Assembly (NCBI GenBank): GCA_030549335.1
Contig: CM060186.1
Location: forward strand, 20,637,189-20,701,188
Direction: 5' to 3'
Length of the DNA stretch: 64,000 nt
Origin: Pontederia crassipes
Taxonomy: Eukaryota > Streptophyta > Magnoliopsida > Commelinales > Pontederiaceae
Shown here: positions 1 through 16,421 of the stretch, one piece after another
How the letters are laid out: every line of letters starts with the position of its first letter
Position numbering within the stretch: position 1 is the first letter of the stretch
The notes under the pieces: generated by a model
Databases searched by the model: none
Told to the model about the DNA's origin: nothing
What the model saw: the letters and a program-made list of their open reading frames with translations, nothing else
Program-made: the position numbers and the translations under genes

Positions 1-1243
1 TACAAAACTTCATAATTATGTGATATTTAGAATTTTATATACAAGAGTTTTAAGGTTAACATCTTATTACTATCAAAATTTTACTTGAATACCTATGGTA
101 TATAGAAACTAAAAAGTTGCAAACATAGAGTGCATACTTATGCATGTAATATGATAAAACTACTATTTAGAATTTAAAAAGTCATATATATTCATATATA
201 TAGTCTTGACTTGATCGTCTTTTTGCCATCATTATTTAATAGCCCCATGTCAACTCAAATAAGTTGTCTTTCGGTTTTAAAATAATTCTTTTAGTACAAT
301 AAGCAAATAAAATAATTGCTAGTTTAAAATATCTATCTTTCATTCGCTTCTTGTACTCTTATTATTATGTTCAATCAAAGTTAAATCTTCTTCCCTTGAT
401 TTAATCCTTGTCTTCAACAACAAAGAGTTACACTTTGAGAGCTCCCCTGTTCTTAAATTTAATACTTCGTTTTGTTTTCATAAAATAAGAAAAGGAAACT
501 TTAAGCAAAACAAACTAATAAATATTATGTTATAAAAAACATATAAAAAATTAAAAATATTGGCCTCTAATTGGGAGTTAAAAAGTATGAATGTGCACCA
601 GCATCAAGTAATAATATATTTTTTCTTGGATCAAAGCACAGTCAAAGTTTCAGCCAAAACACTTAGTTACGGTTCAGAGCAAATATTAATTTTCCGCTTC
701 CAATTATTTCTGACATATATATTTGATTTGTTTTCCCCAAATGGCCTAGAAAATTATGAATCATAGATGCAAAAATAGTTGTATATACACTGCAATATTC
801 TTAATATATTTGAGACTCGCGTTTGAAAGTTAAATAATATTTTATGATCCCGTGTCTAGGAAAAGTATTTGCTACCCTAATACTCGTATGTGTTTTAAAG
901 TGTTTAATAAATTTTGTAAAATTCGAATTCAACCCTATTTGAGCTAACGAGCAGCCCAAATTAAGAAACCTGGCTCGAACCTAGTTCGGTACAAACCACA
1001 CGTTGTTTCTTCTTGTCGGGCTCGACTTGGTCTCGCCCACCGCCATCTCGTCTATCTTTTTGTACACCTTTTGTTCCTCGTCCCACGCGTTTGCCCGCTG
1101 CTCTCAAGTTGCCCCAAATTTGCCGTCTCATCGCCGTACTCCGGCGCCGAGGTCGCCGTATTCCCCAATCCACTCCACTCGGGCGCTTAGAGCAAATCAC
1201 CGTCTCCTCCCGTTCCAGGAGAGACCGCCGAGTCCACTGCGCC
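1..1243. other. Upstream region and 5' leader of the RH20-like helicase gene
   Basis: Bases 1 to about 950 are very AT-rich and hold no open frame resembling a known protein; I see no repeat family I can name. From about 960 the composition shifts abruptly to CG-rich and pyrimidine-rich sequence that runs into the helicase start codon at 1244, which fits a 5' untranslated leader. I see no clear TATA box in the 200 bases before the start, so the promoter may be TATA-less. The transcription start is not determined. Confidence 0.5.
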
Positions 1244-6015
<4,772 letters not shown>

Positions 6016-7880
6016 CGTTTGTGCTGGCAAATGTTATCGTCGTTGTAAAGGTACAAGGGCGTCACCTTGTCATTGAAGACTTCTCCTGTGATGTTATGCT
6101 GATGCCACCCATATTTTTGTTGTCGACACATGAAGACCGCTATGCCCTACTGATTCATCTCATCCTAGTCAGACAGTAAATTTTGTAACATAAATTATAT
6201 GATTTGATACTCGTGATTGCCAGACAAGGTTATTACTCAGCTCGTCAGTTGTGCCATGTCTGACATATTAGTTTCCTTCGAACCTTGATTTCTTATGCAT
6301 ATCATTCTCACATTTTGTGCTTGTTAGAAGGTAAAAAGTTAAAAAAAAAACCCTCTGATCCAAACCACTCTCATCGTACTTCGACCTCCGGGCATATAAT
6401 AAAAAAGAAATTTAAATCTGATCAAACCCGATTCCTTATTGTTTTATTATTTATAGGTTTGTTGTATTTTACTTTTTTTTTATAATTCTTCACTATTATA
6501 CTAATGAGTTTGCTTTATTCGATTAAATTCTCTATTTTTTTTTTACTTTTTTATATTTTAAAAAGGAACGAAAAATGTATTTGAGTAACTGAGTCGATCG
6601 AAATCGGCACCCTGTGAGTTGATCGACTTGATTGGTCAGTTTGTGCTCGACCCATGAGACATGACAAGTAACCTTGCTCTCAGGTTTTATGCTTTTACCT
6701 TGTGTTTTGCCAATGGGATTGGTGGCGCTATGTAAGGGTGAAAGTAAGTGGTATGGGCTCCGGATGATTTCTTGGAGCTCTTGTAGCTTTTTATATTTAT
6801 GACGGTGATAGGAGATTCATGTATTAAAAGGTATTTTATTCTATAAGTTAAAAATTAACTATGAATTTTACCTTTTTCTTATTTAAAAAATCATATGTTT
6901 TCTAGGACTTTAGAAAAATTTAATCTTTTTTATGTCGGTGAGGATCATTTTTTTATATTTTAGATTAAGATTTTTTTTACTTGCATTCCCACGTTATGTG
7001 ATTTTGAACTGGGCCAACTAGAAGTGGATATTAAGTTATAAATCATGAAGCTTTCCCTTATGTTAACATGATTGTCTGAAAGTTTATTCGCTTAATTGAT
7101 TCAGCTAAGAGCTTTCAAAGTTAATGAAAAATCAAAACTGATGTTTTCTAAATTCAATCTTGCCATTTCTTTATTCAATCCCCTATAAATTTGAACTAGT
7201 ATGATGTTTGCTGAAGTTCCTTTTTCGGGCACGGAGTTTCTTTATTCAACTCCCTATAATATAAGTTGAACTAATATGATGTACAAAATGCTTTAACTAA
7301 AATTTTGATTTAATGATAATAATTATAGAAATGCAGAAGAATAAAAATGCATTTGAAATAATATTAAATAATAAGATCAACATAATTCAGGAATAAAACA
7401 GCTACAATAGAAGTTTTACAAATTCATGACAACTCAAGTTTGGTGATCAAATGAAAAAAAAAAAGAAACACAACGCATTCATGTACAAGATTGTGAAAGA
7501 CTTAAGGGGCCTCATGGGCTGAACAAGTCCAGACCAATAATTGGACTGAAAAGATGCTAGCGCTGGTGATCCGCACGCACGCGCGAGACTCATGCACTGG
7601 CATTTGTGCATGGGTGGTTGTGCTAAAAGGGTGCAGTTACCCTTGCACCTTTTTTTTAATGAAAAGGAGTTATCTATTCGTGTAAAGATCAGAAATGTCC
7701 TAGTATAACATTCGGAGGACCTCCGAAGGTGGAATCCCCGTCCAAAAGGTATTAAAAGACGCTTGCCGTCCCATATTAGCCAAAAGGAGCATGGTTAGTT
7801 TCTCTATAGCATTGAGTACATTTGTAAAATTAAAAAAATTTAATGATATTTCAAAGTTCACACACAATCTTCTAGAACTG
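6016..7880. other. 3' flank of the helicase gene and intergenic AT-rich DNA
   Basis: The first 200-250 bases after the stop codon are probably the helicase 3' untranslated region. No canonical AATAAA is obvious; a T/A-rich stretch near 6180-6205 could serve as a near-upstream element. The remainder is AT-rich with homopolymer runs and no recognisable protein. A short GC-richer patch at 7550-7760 contains small local inverted repeats (for example TTCGGAGGACCTCCGAA near 7712) of unknown meaning. Confidence 0.4.
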
Positions 7881-8720
7881 CCATGCGATAGGAGATTGTA
7901 ATGATATCCACTAAGTTCTTTGAGTCAACTTCGAGTCAAACGCGAGTAAATCCCATATCACGATATTGTCGGATCCTAGTAAGTGCGCCCTTAGCCTCCG
8001 TCATCAGCACTGTGTTTGCCTCAAGCCAAAGCACACCTGCAGTAATACATGAACTATTAGAATATCGAATAATAAATCTTACGCTCTCGAGATTTTCGAG
8101 TTGGGTGAAGGAACCATCAGAGTTAACCTTCACCTATGTAGGCGGTGGGGCCTCTCACCGGACCCATAGGGGGTCGAAGCCTCAGGAATGGTGAGTCTGG
8201 TAAACTCAACCTAGCTGCCAAAGCCTTCCTCCACACTGTCAAAATGGTAACCTGTTTGTATGCAAAATGGGTATCACTACGAGCGAGCCAAATTCTCCAA
8301 AGACAGAAAGCAATAAGGGATCGAAGTCTGACAACCGAGGATGGCTCAAGGTCGTTGCCTTCCTGAGTCCAATCACCCGCCTACCATGAGTATCTATTAA
8401 CTAGACTGCAACCCATTTCATCTTCGAGTAAGGACCAAAAGTTCACGGAGGTAGAGCAGTTAAAAAATAAATGAATATTTGCTTCAGTGGAGAGACCACA
8501 CAATTGGCATAAGGTAACTATGTTACTGTTGAAAGTGGATATCATGTCAAGAGTGAGCTAACGAAGGTGACTTAATTTTCACAAAAAAGCTTTGATCTTT
8601 GAGGGAACATGAAGAGCCTATATCACCTTCCAAATAGGCCGGCCAGAGATCGCGGGAGCAGGAAGGTGGCGGTTGAGCGAGAAGTAGACCGGTTTGGCCT
8701 TAGCTTCACCATGAGTGTAC
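7880..8720 (-). pseudogene. Decayed reverse-transcriptase-associated RNase H-like (LINE-type) remnant
   Basis: On the minus strand, 8133-7936 reads as an RNase H-like start (VNSDGSF near its N-terminus, then AEAKGAL-type helix residues MTEAKGALTRIRQ). This is the pattern of the RVT_3 domain found in plant non-LTR retrotransposons and their host-derived relatives. Upstream on the same strand (about 8660-8560) a stretch resembling the zinc-binding reverse-transcriptase domain (IWKVI... VPSKIKAFL) can be read, but stop codons and frame changes separate the pieces. No full reverse transcriptase is present, so this is a dead fragment. The exact ends are not visible. Confidence 0.55.
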
Positions 8721-8799
8721 CAACAGCTTCACCATGAGTGTCAGCAGTCCAGACTCACACCTATGACTGCGCATATGAACAATTGTACCAATAGCATAT

Positions 8800-10586
8800 T
8801 GTTCCTCCGTTATAACATACATGAAATTGTCCTCAAATCTCATCCTCCTAATACATCATAATTGAGTTTATTTTAGATCACATTATTTACAATTATTTTT
8901 TCTTAAACATTTTTTTAATGAAATGCATAAGTGAAATAACTTTAAACTATTATTTCTACTATTCCTCCAAAACTTTATGAAGTTCTAATGACTCAACTGC
9001 ATATTTCCATCACCACAAGAACATTGCCACCACAGCTGACACACATTCATCCTTAGTTCTCAGTTCTACTATACGTAGGATTCAAATACATAAAAGTAAA
9101 ATTTTCATGGGTAATAATATTCAGTACATGGGATAATACAAAAGAATATAAAGTCATGATAGAATGAATCAAACTTAACACAATCAATCGTAAGGTCAAT
9201 AGTCATATACTTCAATCAACATTCTCTTTCTTTACCTTTTCTATTATTGTTCATGCCCGTCCATGTTTCATATTTATGTTCTTATCTATATTTTTATTCA
9301 TGACCATGTTTTATATTCATGATCCTTGCATTTATTCATGTTCATATTTCTTTTCATATTCATCTTCTTTACTTTTCATGCACGTGTCTATAGTCTTTTA
9401 TATATGTTGTTCTACACAAGCTCTCTAACTTTCCTTTAAGAGTAATCATGATACTTTCATGTAGTCCTTTGATTAGGATTAGATTTTAAAAGTGATCCTT
9501 ATAGATTATAGAGGTCGCTTCCACTTTTCTCCCTAAGGTGTAGCATTTAGTTCCACATGACACTTAGTTCCAACCTCCTATGATTAATGATATTTTATTT
9601 GACCATCCTATCAAAAGTTTATATTGCAATCCAAAAATGTTAATGCACAATCAATAAATATGATTTCCACCTTTTCTACTTTTATCTTCTACTTAATTAA
9701 CTATCCTTTCAATTTCAATTCATCATGCATGCAGGAGTAAAAAAAGTCATTTGAGACTACATCAAATTAGTATTTTGAAAAATAAATAGAATATGAGCAC
9801 GACTATGGTGAATCTGGGCTGGGTTTGACACTAACTCGGGTCGAGTATCAAATTTAAGGACCGGGTTCTATAAAGCCAACCTTTAACTTAATTTGTATGA
9901 AAATCCAAGCTAGGTTCGAGGTGGTTCGGGCCAGGTATGAACGAATCAACTTCTCTTCATTTTGACAAATAGAAATTCGAACTGGATATGATCAAAGCTC
10001 GGGCTAGGTATAGTTTGACTAAAATCAAAATTCCTCTACACAGGATCTCGGGTTGATTCCTCTAGAGCCTGGGCTAGGTTTAGATCAAATCCGCGTTGGA
10101 TTCGATTTATGTTGCATCGAGTTTGCCTATTCATTGAAGAACCCGAGTCATGTTCTTTCAACTCGGGTCAAGATTTTGTACAAAGGAATTTCAATATCGA
10201 ATTGTCGAGATTTTGTCATAACTTTTCTATTAATTTATGATGCTTTTCAACATGAAATTAAAGAGGCATTTCCCTACAAGTAATCTTTCTAAATTACTAG
10301 TAATATGAAGTTAAATTATCTGGGCCTATCATATTACTTTATTTACTTTATTTTAGTTTGCAGGTAATTTAGATTAACTAGCAATGTAGATTGCTTATAA
10401 AATAGCAATCCACATTTATTAGGATGGGTGTCCATCCAGATTGCCACTCAAGTGATAATATATTTTTATTTTCTTTGCATTCCTGCCCTTTCTAATATTA
10501 GACAAATAAAATATAAAAATTTGAATAACAACAATAAATAATATTATTACCATAATAATTAATAATATTAATTTATTTTAAAAATA

Positions 10587-10625
<39 letters not shown>

Positions 10626-11700
10626 CATGAATTGCAATTATTACTTAGTTATTATTAAATGTTATATACATTACCATTATTTCCATTTAAAATAATATAT
10701 GAAATATTTATAATTATATTTATTTAATTTATCAATTTTATTTGAGTTTTTAGTTGGATTATATAATATTTAACTTAATATTAATGATAAAAGATATTTT
10801 TTTGGATCATGAAAGAACATGTCAATATCGATTTTTATTTTTAAACTTGATCAAATCAAATAAATTTTATATCCAAAAGTGAATCAAACATCAATATTTA
10901 CCTTGGCTATTAGACTACCTTAACAATCAAATTTTGGCTTCACTTTTTGACAGTCGAACTTTAGTTTCTGGCTGCACTCTCATCGTTCTGTCTTCAGGAG
11001 TCAACCACGAGTAGGTGCATGTTAAGAGCACTCACACACGTACATCGGAGAAAGAAAACATAGCTAAAAAAATTGAGAAAAACTTATAAAGTGGAAGGAA
11101 GAAAGATGACTTGAAAGAGATTCTTCGGATCCTATTTATAAGGAGAAGACTATCAAGTTTTAATCTAATTAAAATTCTTAATTATACTTCTAATCCATAA
11201 TTTATCTTTTATTTTTCTCTATTTTTGGAATAAAATAATTAATTTATATCACTATTTCTTAATTTTTAGATTTTAAATAATAATTTATGATTATTTTATT
11301 TTCTAAATATTTTTATTTAACTTTTAAAATTATAAATTTAAACTTACTTAAAACTTGATCCTTAATAATCTTTTCATTATTCTGTCTCTCTTAAACATAA
11401 CTATTACTGAAATTTTGGAATTAAATAAATAATTATTTTTTATCTTTTAATTATAAAGAAATAATAAAACAATATTATTTTATCTTTTATATATTTTTGA
11501 ACATAAAACTCTTATTTGGAGTCCTTTATATCCTAAAGTTATAGTTGGGTTCATATTCAAATTTTGAATACCTTATATTATTATAATTTTAACTCCTAAT
11601 TTAATTAGAAATTATATTTTCCTTTTTCTTCTATTTCTTATCGCAGGGCTTTCAAACTCCGACGAGGATTCTAACATCATCCGAAGTAGAGGGAATTGTG
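8800..11700. repeat. LTR-like dispersed repeat, copy 1
   Basis: This AT-rich stretch shares diverged but collinear sequence with 32830-35170. Matching blocks include 9090-9340 with 33430-33600 and, most clearly, 10880-11240 with 34450-34800 (shared landmarks: AAAAGTGAATC, a TATTAnACTA block, GTCTTCAGG, then a purine-rich GAGAAAGAAAACAT run and a TATTTATA box). A purine-rich leader followed by a TATA-like box is usual for a plant LTR, so these may be solo LTRs or LTR fragments of one retrotransposon family. I could not define the ends or a target duplication. No coding capacity is seen inside. Confidence 0.5.
10586..10624. repeat. (ATT)n microsatellite
   Basis: About a dozen perfect ATT units in a row, inside the AT-rich part of the LTR-like repeat. 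Simple tandem repeat likely to vary in length. Confidence 0.9.
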
Positions 11701-11983
11701 ATATGTGATTTTCTCATACATTTATTAAGATGCAACTGACGAGTTCAAAATAATGCAAAAATATTTTAACTTGCAGTTATCTTTAGTTATACTAGTTTCT
11801 TTAAATGATATCAAAGTCAAAATAAATTTTCTCATTTTAGTTTTAGACTATGAAAATTTGCAAAGACCACAATTGAAAAAAAAATTTCGTTATCAATATT
11901 TTGGTAAATAATTTACTCAGAATTTTTTTTACATGTTTAAATTTATTTTCCTAATTTTAAAAGAAGTAACTATACATGATATA

Positions 11984-12215
11984 CACTACAAGAAAAATCA
12001 CGCTTTCCGACGGGTCATTTTCGATGGGTGAAATTCCTTCTAAAGTATCAAAGGAATTTTTGACGGATGAAATCCATGGTAATTATGGACGAAGTAGTTT
12101 TCGACAGTCGCGGCCATCTAAACTTACGACGGTTTACTAACCGTCAAAATTTTCGATGGTTGCAACCATCGAAAGTTTAGAGGGATGAACAACCATCGAA
12201 ACTTTATATATTAAT
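11984..12215. mobile_element. CACTA transposon end fragment (same family as 22916-24240)
   Basis: It begins with CACTACAAGAAAAATCACG, the terminal inverted repeat type of CACTA elements, and continues with several degenerate copies of the subterminal unit TTTTCGACGG / CCGTCGAAAA. The same terminus and subterminal unit occur in the complete element at 22916. I see no matching right end downstream, so this is one terminus of a broken element. The inner boundary is approximate. Confidence 0.75.
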
Positions 12216-13155
12216 CATCATACAATAGTCTTGAACAAAAAAGAAATATGGGAGTCTAAATTATACAAATTCCTAAATAAAAGGAGTTATAAAAATCACT
12301 AACCTTATAGCATTTTGTGCTAAAATGTCTAAACGTCACTTTTAAAGTTCATTTTGCCAAACGCTCGTACTAACGTTTTGACTATGTCAAAACACTATCC
12401 GCTACTTAATACTATAATTTTTACGTGCCAAATAATTCCATAAAATAATAAGATGATTTGGTAGGAAAAAGAAAGGGTAAATTACACAAATCGTCTTTCA
12501 ACTTTGGGTCAATATCTCAACGGTCTCCAATAAAAATTACACAAATCGTCTTTCAACTTTGGGTCAATATCTCAACGGTCTCCATAAAAAAATCATCTAC
12601 TATTTTTTGGGTCATATTTTTAAATTAAAAATTACCATAAATCTATTTTAAAAATAAAAATCACCCTCTGGTAGGTTAGTTTTTTGGGATAAATTTTTTG
12701 AGACCCTACTTTGATATAATCATATTTAAAAAGAATATATTAAATTAAAATTAACACAAAATATTTAATTTTGCATTAAATATAAAATATACTATTAAAA
12801 ATTTAAAGTTACCAAATTAAAGTTCAATAATGCAATAGAAAAATATGAAATTTTATATGAAAATTATTATATTATAATAAAAATCAATAATTTGTGAATT
12901 AATTATATAAATAAAAAACATAAGTAAAATGCAGACTCCACGGGCTTCTAACATTTTTTCGGATTGGACCTTAATTTTAACGGGTGAAATTTAATTTATT
13001 AAAAATTATCTTAAATCGTATTCAGACTGCTATTTTTTTATTTTTTTGAATGGAATAAAATTTTCAGCAGGTCAGATTTTTATTACCCCCCTACTTACAA
13101 CGGCAGCTGGGATTTCCATTCTTTTTTTTTTTTCTAAATCGCAGGTGCTACTTAA
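12216..13155. other. AT-rich intergenic region with a 55-bp tandem duplication
   Basis: No gene seen. It contains the tandem duplication listed separately and long A/T runs. Sequence near 12479 resembles the outer end of the Mutator-like element at 43345, so part of this region may be MULE-derived. Confidence 0.4.
12481..12590. repeat. Two tandem copies of a 55-bp unit
   Basis: The unit beginning ATTACACAAATCGTCTTTCA at 12481 is repeated almost exactly at 12536. The unit resembles a transposon terminus (TAAATTACAC... CTTTCAACTTTG), compare 43348-43395. Confidence 0.9.
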
Positions 13156-13526
13156 CAACTTTAACTGGTCATTGAAATTGCAGAGTATCTCTTGAGATTT
13201 CCAACAAGACTGGAGGAGACGAGCAAACGTCCGGTTGAAATCGAACGCCATTGGCGCAGCAAGGCCTCATACCACTCGTTAAAATTGGCACCATATTTGG
13301 AGAGACCAAAGTTGCCAAAACAGAATACAAAAAAAACAAGGACAAATACTTGGAACAGAATCCTAGACACAGCATACATGGGGCGACTTTGACTTCATTC
13401 ACAGTGCCAAAATATATAACCAGACTCTTTCCCAGCGGTGTTCCATTCCATTTGGCTTTACCTTATCTTGAGAGGACCAGTGATGAGCTGGAGACCCATG
13501 TACTCTTATGCTTTGCTAATTCATGA
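13156..13526 (+). other. Unassigned low-copy sequence with a 91-codon open frame
   Basis: A plus-strand frame is open from 13251 to the stop at 13526 and continues upstream after a single stop. It is preceded by a pyrimidine-rich stretch and a TTGCAG that could be a splice acceptor near 13183. Composition is less AT-rich than the flanks. I do not recognise the translated sequence (it contains LIPLVKIGTIFGETKVAK and later TSDELETHVLL). It could be an exon of a decayed gene or chance; no start codon context or partner exons can be proved. Confidence 0.25.
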
Positions 13527-13929
13527 CAATAAGAGGGAAACAAAAACTGATCAATCAGCCCCAGATCTGGCTGCTTTTATTGATGTTTATATCAGTTAGC
13601 TGTTGCATAAATTAAATCTTTTCAACTTTATGGCATTTAATTGTTCATACAGAGCTTAAAAATATCAGTTTCTAGAGCTAGCTAGCTGGCGTAAGTAATT
13701 GCTGATATTTTTCTTTCGTCTTCTTTTTCCAAGTCTCAATAAGAGTTAATAATGTGCCGTCGGTGTCTGAAACATCATGGCAACGAGGAGTATGTAAACA
13801 ATACACTTCTCCAATAAATTTAGCAGAGTTTGATGACACTAAGACGTATGAATCAGAAGACAAAACACCTTAAATGTTGTAGGTCATTCTGTTAAATATA
13901 TAGAAGTTTTTTTTAAAAGAGAATTTCAT

Positions 13930-14525
13930 TGATGCTAATTTACTCTCATGGAGTTAGAGTACAAAATTAAATCCAGCCAGACCCGGATGTGATCTGCCCT
14001 GCCAAAAATTATCGTCCCGATTCGTGCGATCAAAATTCGCAAGATAATCAGCTGCCCTATTGTCATTACGGGATCAATAGGATACAATAGTAGGGCTAAT
14101 AACCATGATGGTATCCTTGATGTTTGAGATGATTTTTTTTCAGTCGCCAAGGGCAAGGTCGCATGCTGTTGATGATGTGGACTAATGACTCAGAGTCAGA
14201 ATATATTTGAATATGAGATAGCCCCGCGAATTTACATTTGTGAAGGCCAACAAATATAACAAAAGCTTCAATTTCAAGCACAGAGCGAGCCATTTCTTAA
14301 TCCTGCAAAGACAAAAGAGCTAGTGTGAAAGAGTAATAAGTATCATATACTCCAACTCTAGTAGGTCCAAATGAGCCATCCGAACTGAAAACAAATTAGT
14401 TTTAGGATGAAGGCTCCCATCGAATTCGCACATACAAATTCTGAGAATTAGGAGCCTCAAATGCGTGGACGCCAACATAATTATGAAAGTCAGCCAAAAT
14501 CCTCCCCAAAACCGAGAATTCATAA
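13930..14525 (-). pseudogene. Second RNase H-like (LINE-type, RVT_3) remnant
   Basis: On the minus strand the order of an RNase H-like domain can be followed across frames. CEFDGSLHPKT near 14430 is the first Asp strand. LEIEAFVIFVGLHKC near 14270 is the helix with the conserved Glu. SHIQIYSDSESLVHIINS near 14210 has the second Asp. A weak C-terminal part with WLDLIL lies near 13975. Frameshifts separate the parts, so no protein is made. The sequence differs from the 7.9-8.7 kb remnant and is a separate insertion. This domain also occurs in host-like RNase H family proteins, but no intact version is here. Confidence 0.6.
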
Positions 14526-14544
14526 GTCCTCAGTCATTCCAGTT

Positions 14545-14756
14545 TAAGTAGCGAACTCCTTTGATGGTGACACTGGCACTCATTACTTTTCTGAAAGACG
14601 TGGATTTCATTGCTCATCAGTTACTTCTTCTGAGTAAAGAGAGGATGTTTCAGCGTACTACCGTTGCAGTGCATATCCATCATCTCCACAAAAAGAGGAA
14701 GTTCATGCATGTGGCATATCTGACTTTCTGAAAGCTAAAAGCCTAAAAGGTAGTAG
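14545..14756 (+). pseudogene. Coding-like fragment, unidentified
   Basis: A plus-strand frame with non-random composition reads FDGDTGTHYFSERRGFHC... , is broken by one in-frame TAA near 14634, and continues ...REDVSAYYRCSAYPSSPQKE to about 14755. Amino-acid use (Cys, Tyr, Ser, charged residues) looks protein-like and it is less AT-rich than the flanks. I do not recognise the family. It may be an exon relic of the same decayed locus as 13156-13526, but that is conjecture. Confidence 0.25.
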
Positions 14757-16421
14757 TTAAGTGTACTTGTTCGATCTGATATCTTGTAAGAAAATGTAAT
14801 CATTTCAGCTGTGAAACAATTATGGTGCAATCGACAGGAGAAGTACAGATTGATTCTAACGGTCTCAGGTTCTTTCTTGTGATATATAATCGAGTTCCAT
14901 AAATGCGTGGCCATCACCATGAATATCGTCTGTCATAGGAGAAGTATATCTAAATACAAAAGTACTAAATATTCGCATAATTAGCTGCCTTAATTTTTCT
15001 TTTCAGTGTACTGCTATCTGCCATAATTCATTAATGCAAAAAAGTATATTAAGATATTTATAGTACTCATGCAAAAGATTTCCGGCTTCAACATATTTCT
15101 CAATAATCGGTCCTCATTGTTCTGTTGGTACCTGAATATGGAACAGTAAATCCTTGTCGAATAATTAGTTCTGTACCTGAACAGTTTAATACAGATTGCT
15201 TTATATACTTACCACTGAAGTTCTACAACCATACTCATCTGCTTTTGCCTTTTATTTTATCTGCATTTGTGTTATTATACAAGGAAACCCTTCACATTAA
15301 AATTGTTTTTTCACAGTTTCTTCAGTTATCAAGGAAAAAGATAATTCTTATGATAAAAACATAAAAAATATTAGAGAGGATTAATAATTATTTGGAACTT
15401 CATAAAGTGATTTGTCGTGTCTTGCTTAATTTAGGTTCTTTTTTGTATTATAAATGAGGCATATGCCTCATATTGTTAATAATATATTGAATACTAACTC
15501 AATTATTTGGCCCCAAATAATCAAGATGTGAAGTTGCACATTCCATAGAGAGGTCTCGTTATCTGAACAATCGATCTTGAGCAGGGTCCAAGGGATTCCC
15601 TTGGGGGCCTGGGGATGGAGTCCTTGTTTCTTATTTTGCATGGTGAGTTCAAATATGGACTTCATATTGTTTGAATTATTTTGTATCTCATAATCATCTG
15701 CAATTCTTTTTGCATATGTATGTAGTTTTTTCTCTGCCCCTTTCTAGTAAAAATACCACCAAATTAACATGATGGATCCATGATCATTTGATCAGTTATT
15801 GCTTCTAGCCTATGTAGATTAGAGCTTACTTTTATTTGCAACATCTGATTAAAATCTTCCCAACTTGGATTGCAAACTAAGAACTCTCCCATCTGAAATA
15901 TTGCAGAAAACCAATCCAATTTTAAAGCCAATATTGTACACGGCAATCTTTGTAAAAGCAAGTTGACTCTTCTCTTAGACTTCTGTTTAGAAGGAGATGG
16001 GATCTTTTAACCCCATGACGACTCGGTAAGTCATCAACATATCAACTGTGAAGCATTCTTTAACATTTTTTCTTAATCATAGTAGTCAGCTTTATCCCAT
16101 CACTGTACTAGATATCTCTCACATCACTTCATGTCTTTGATTCAGAAGGATGCAGGAACAGTAATATAAACTAACTCAAAGTCAAATAACAAGCTTTAAG
16201 TAGCCAAGCAAAAGATACTTCCATAATCATACAAATAAAAAAATAAACATGGCCTTGGTGATTTCTTGTTCTCAGACTCTTCTCTTCATCACTTGATTAT
16301 TCGACGTGTAAAGATGACATTACTAAACAGTGAAACTGCTTGATTAGAACATTTGTTACAGGGAGAAAGAAGGAATTAAAAGGAGCACTAGGGGAGGTCA
16401 TATCACAAGGAAAGCAATTGT
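14757..16421. other. Intergenic region downstream of the GATA gene
   Basis: AT-rich, no recognisable gene or transposon end. The last few hundred bases before 16422 lie 3' of the minus-strand GATA gene and should contain its untranslated region and polyadenylation site. I could not pick a single signal. Confidence 0.4.
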
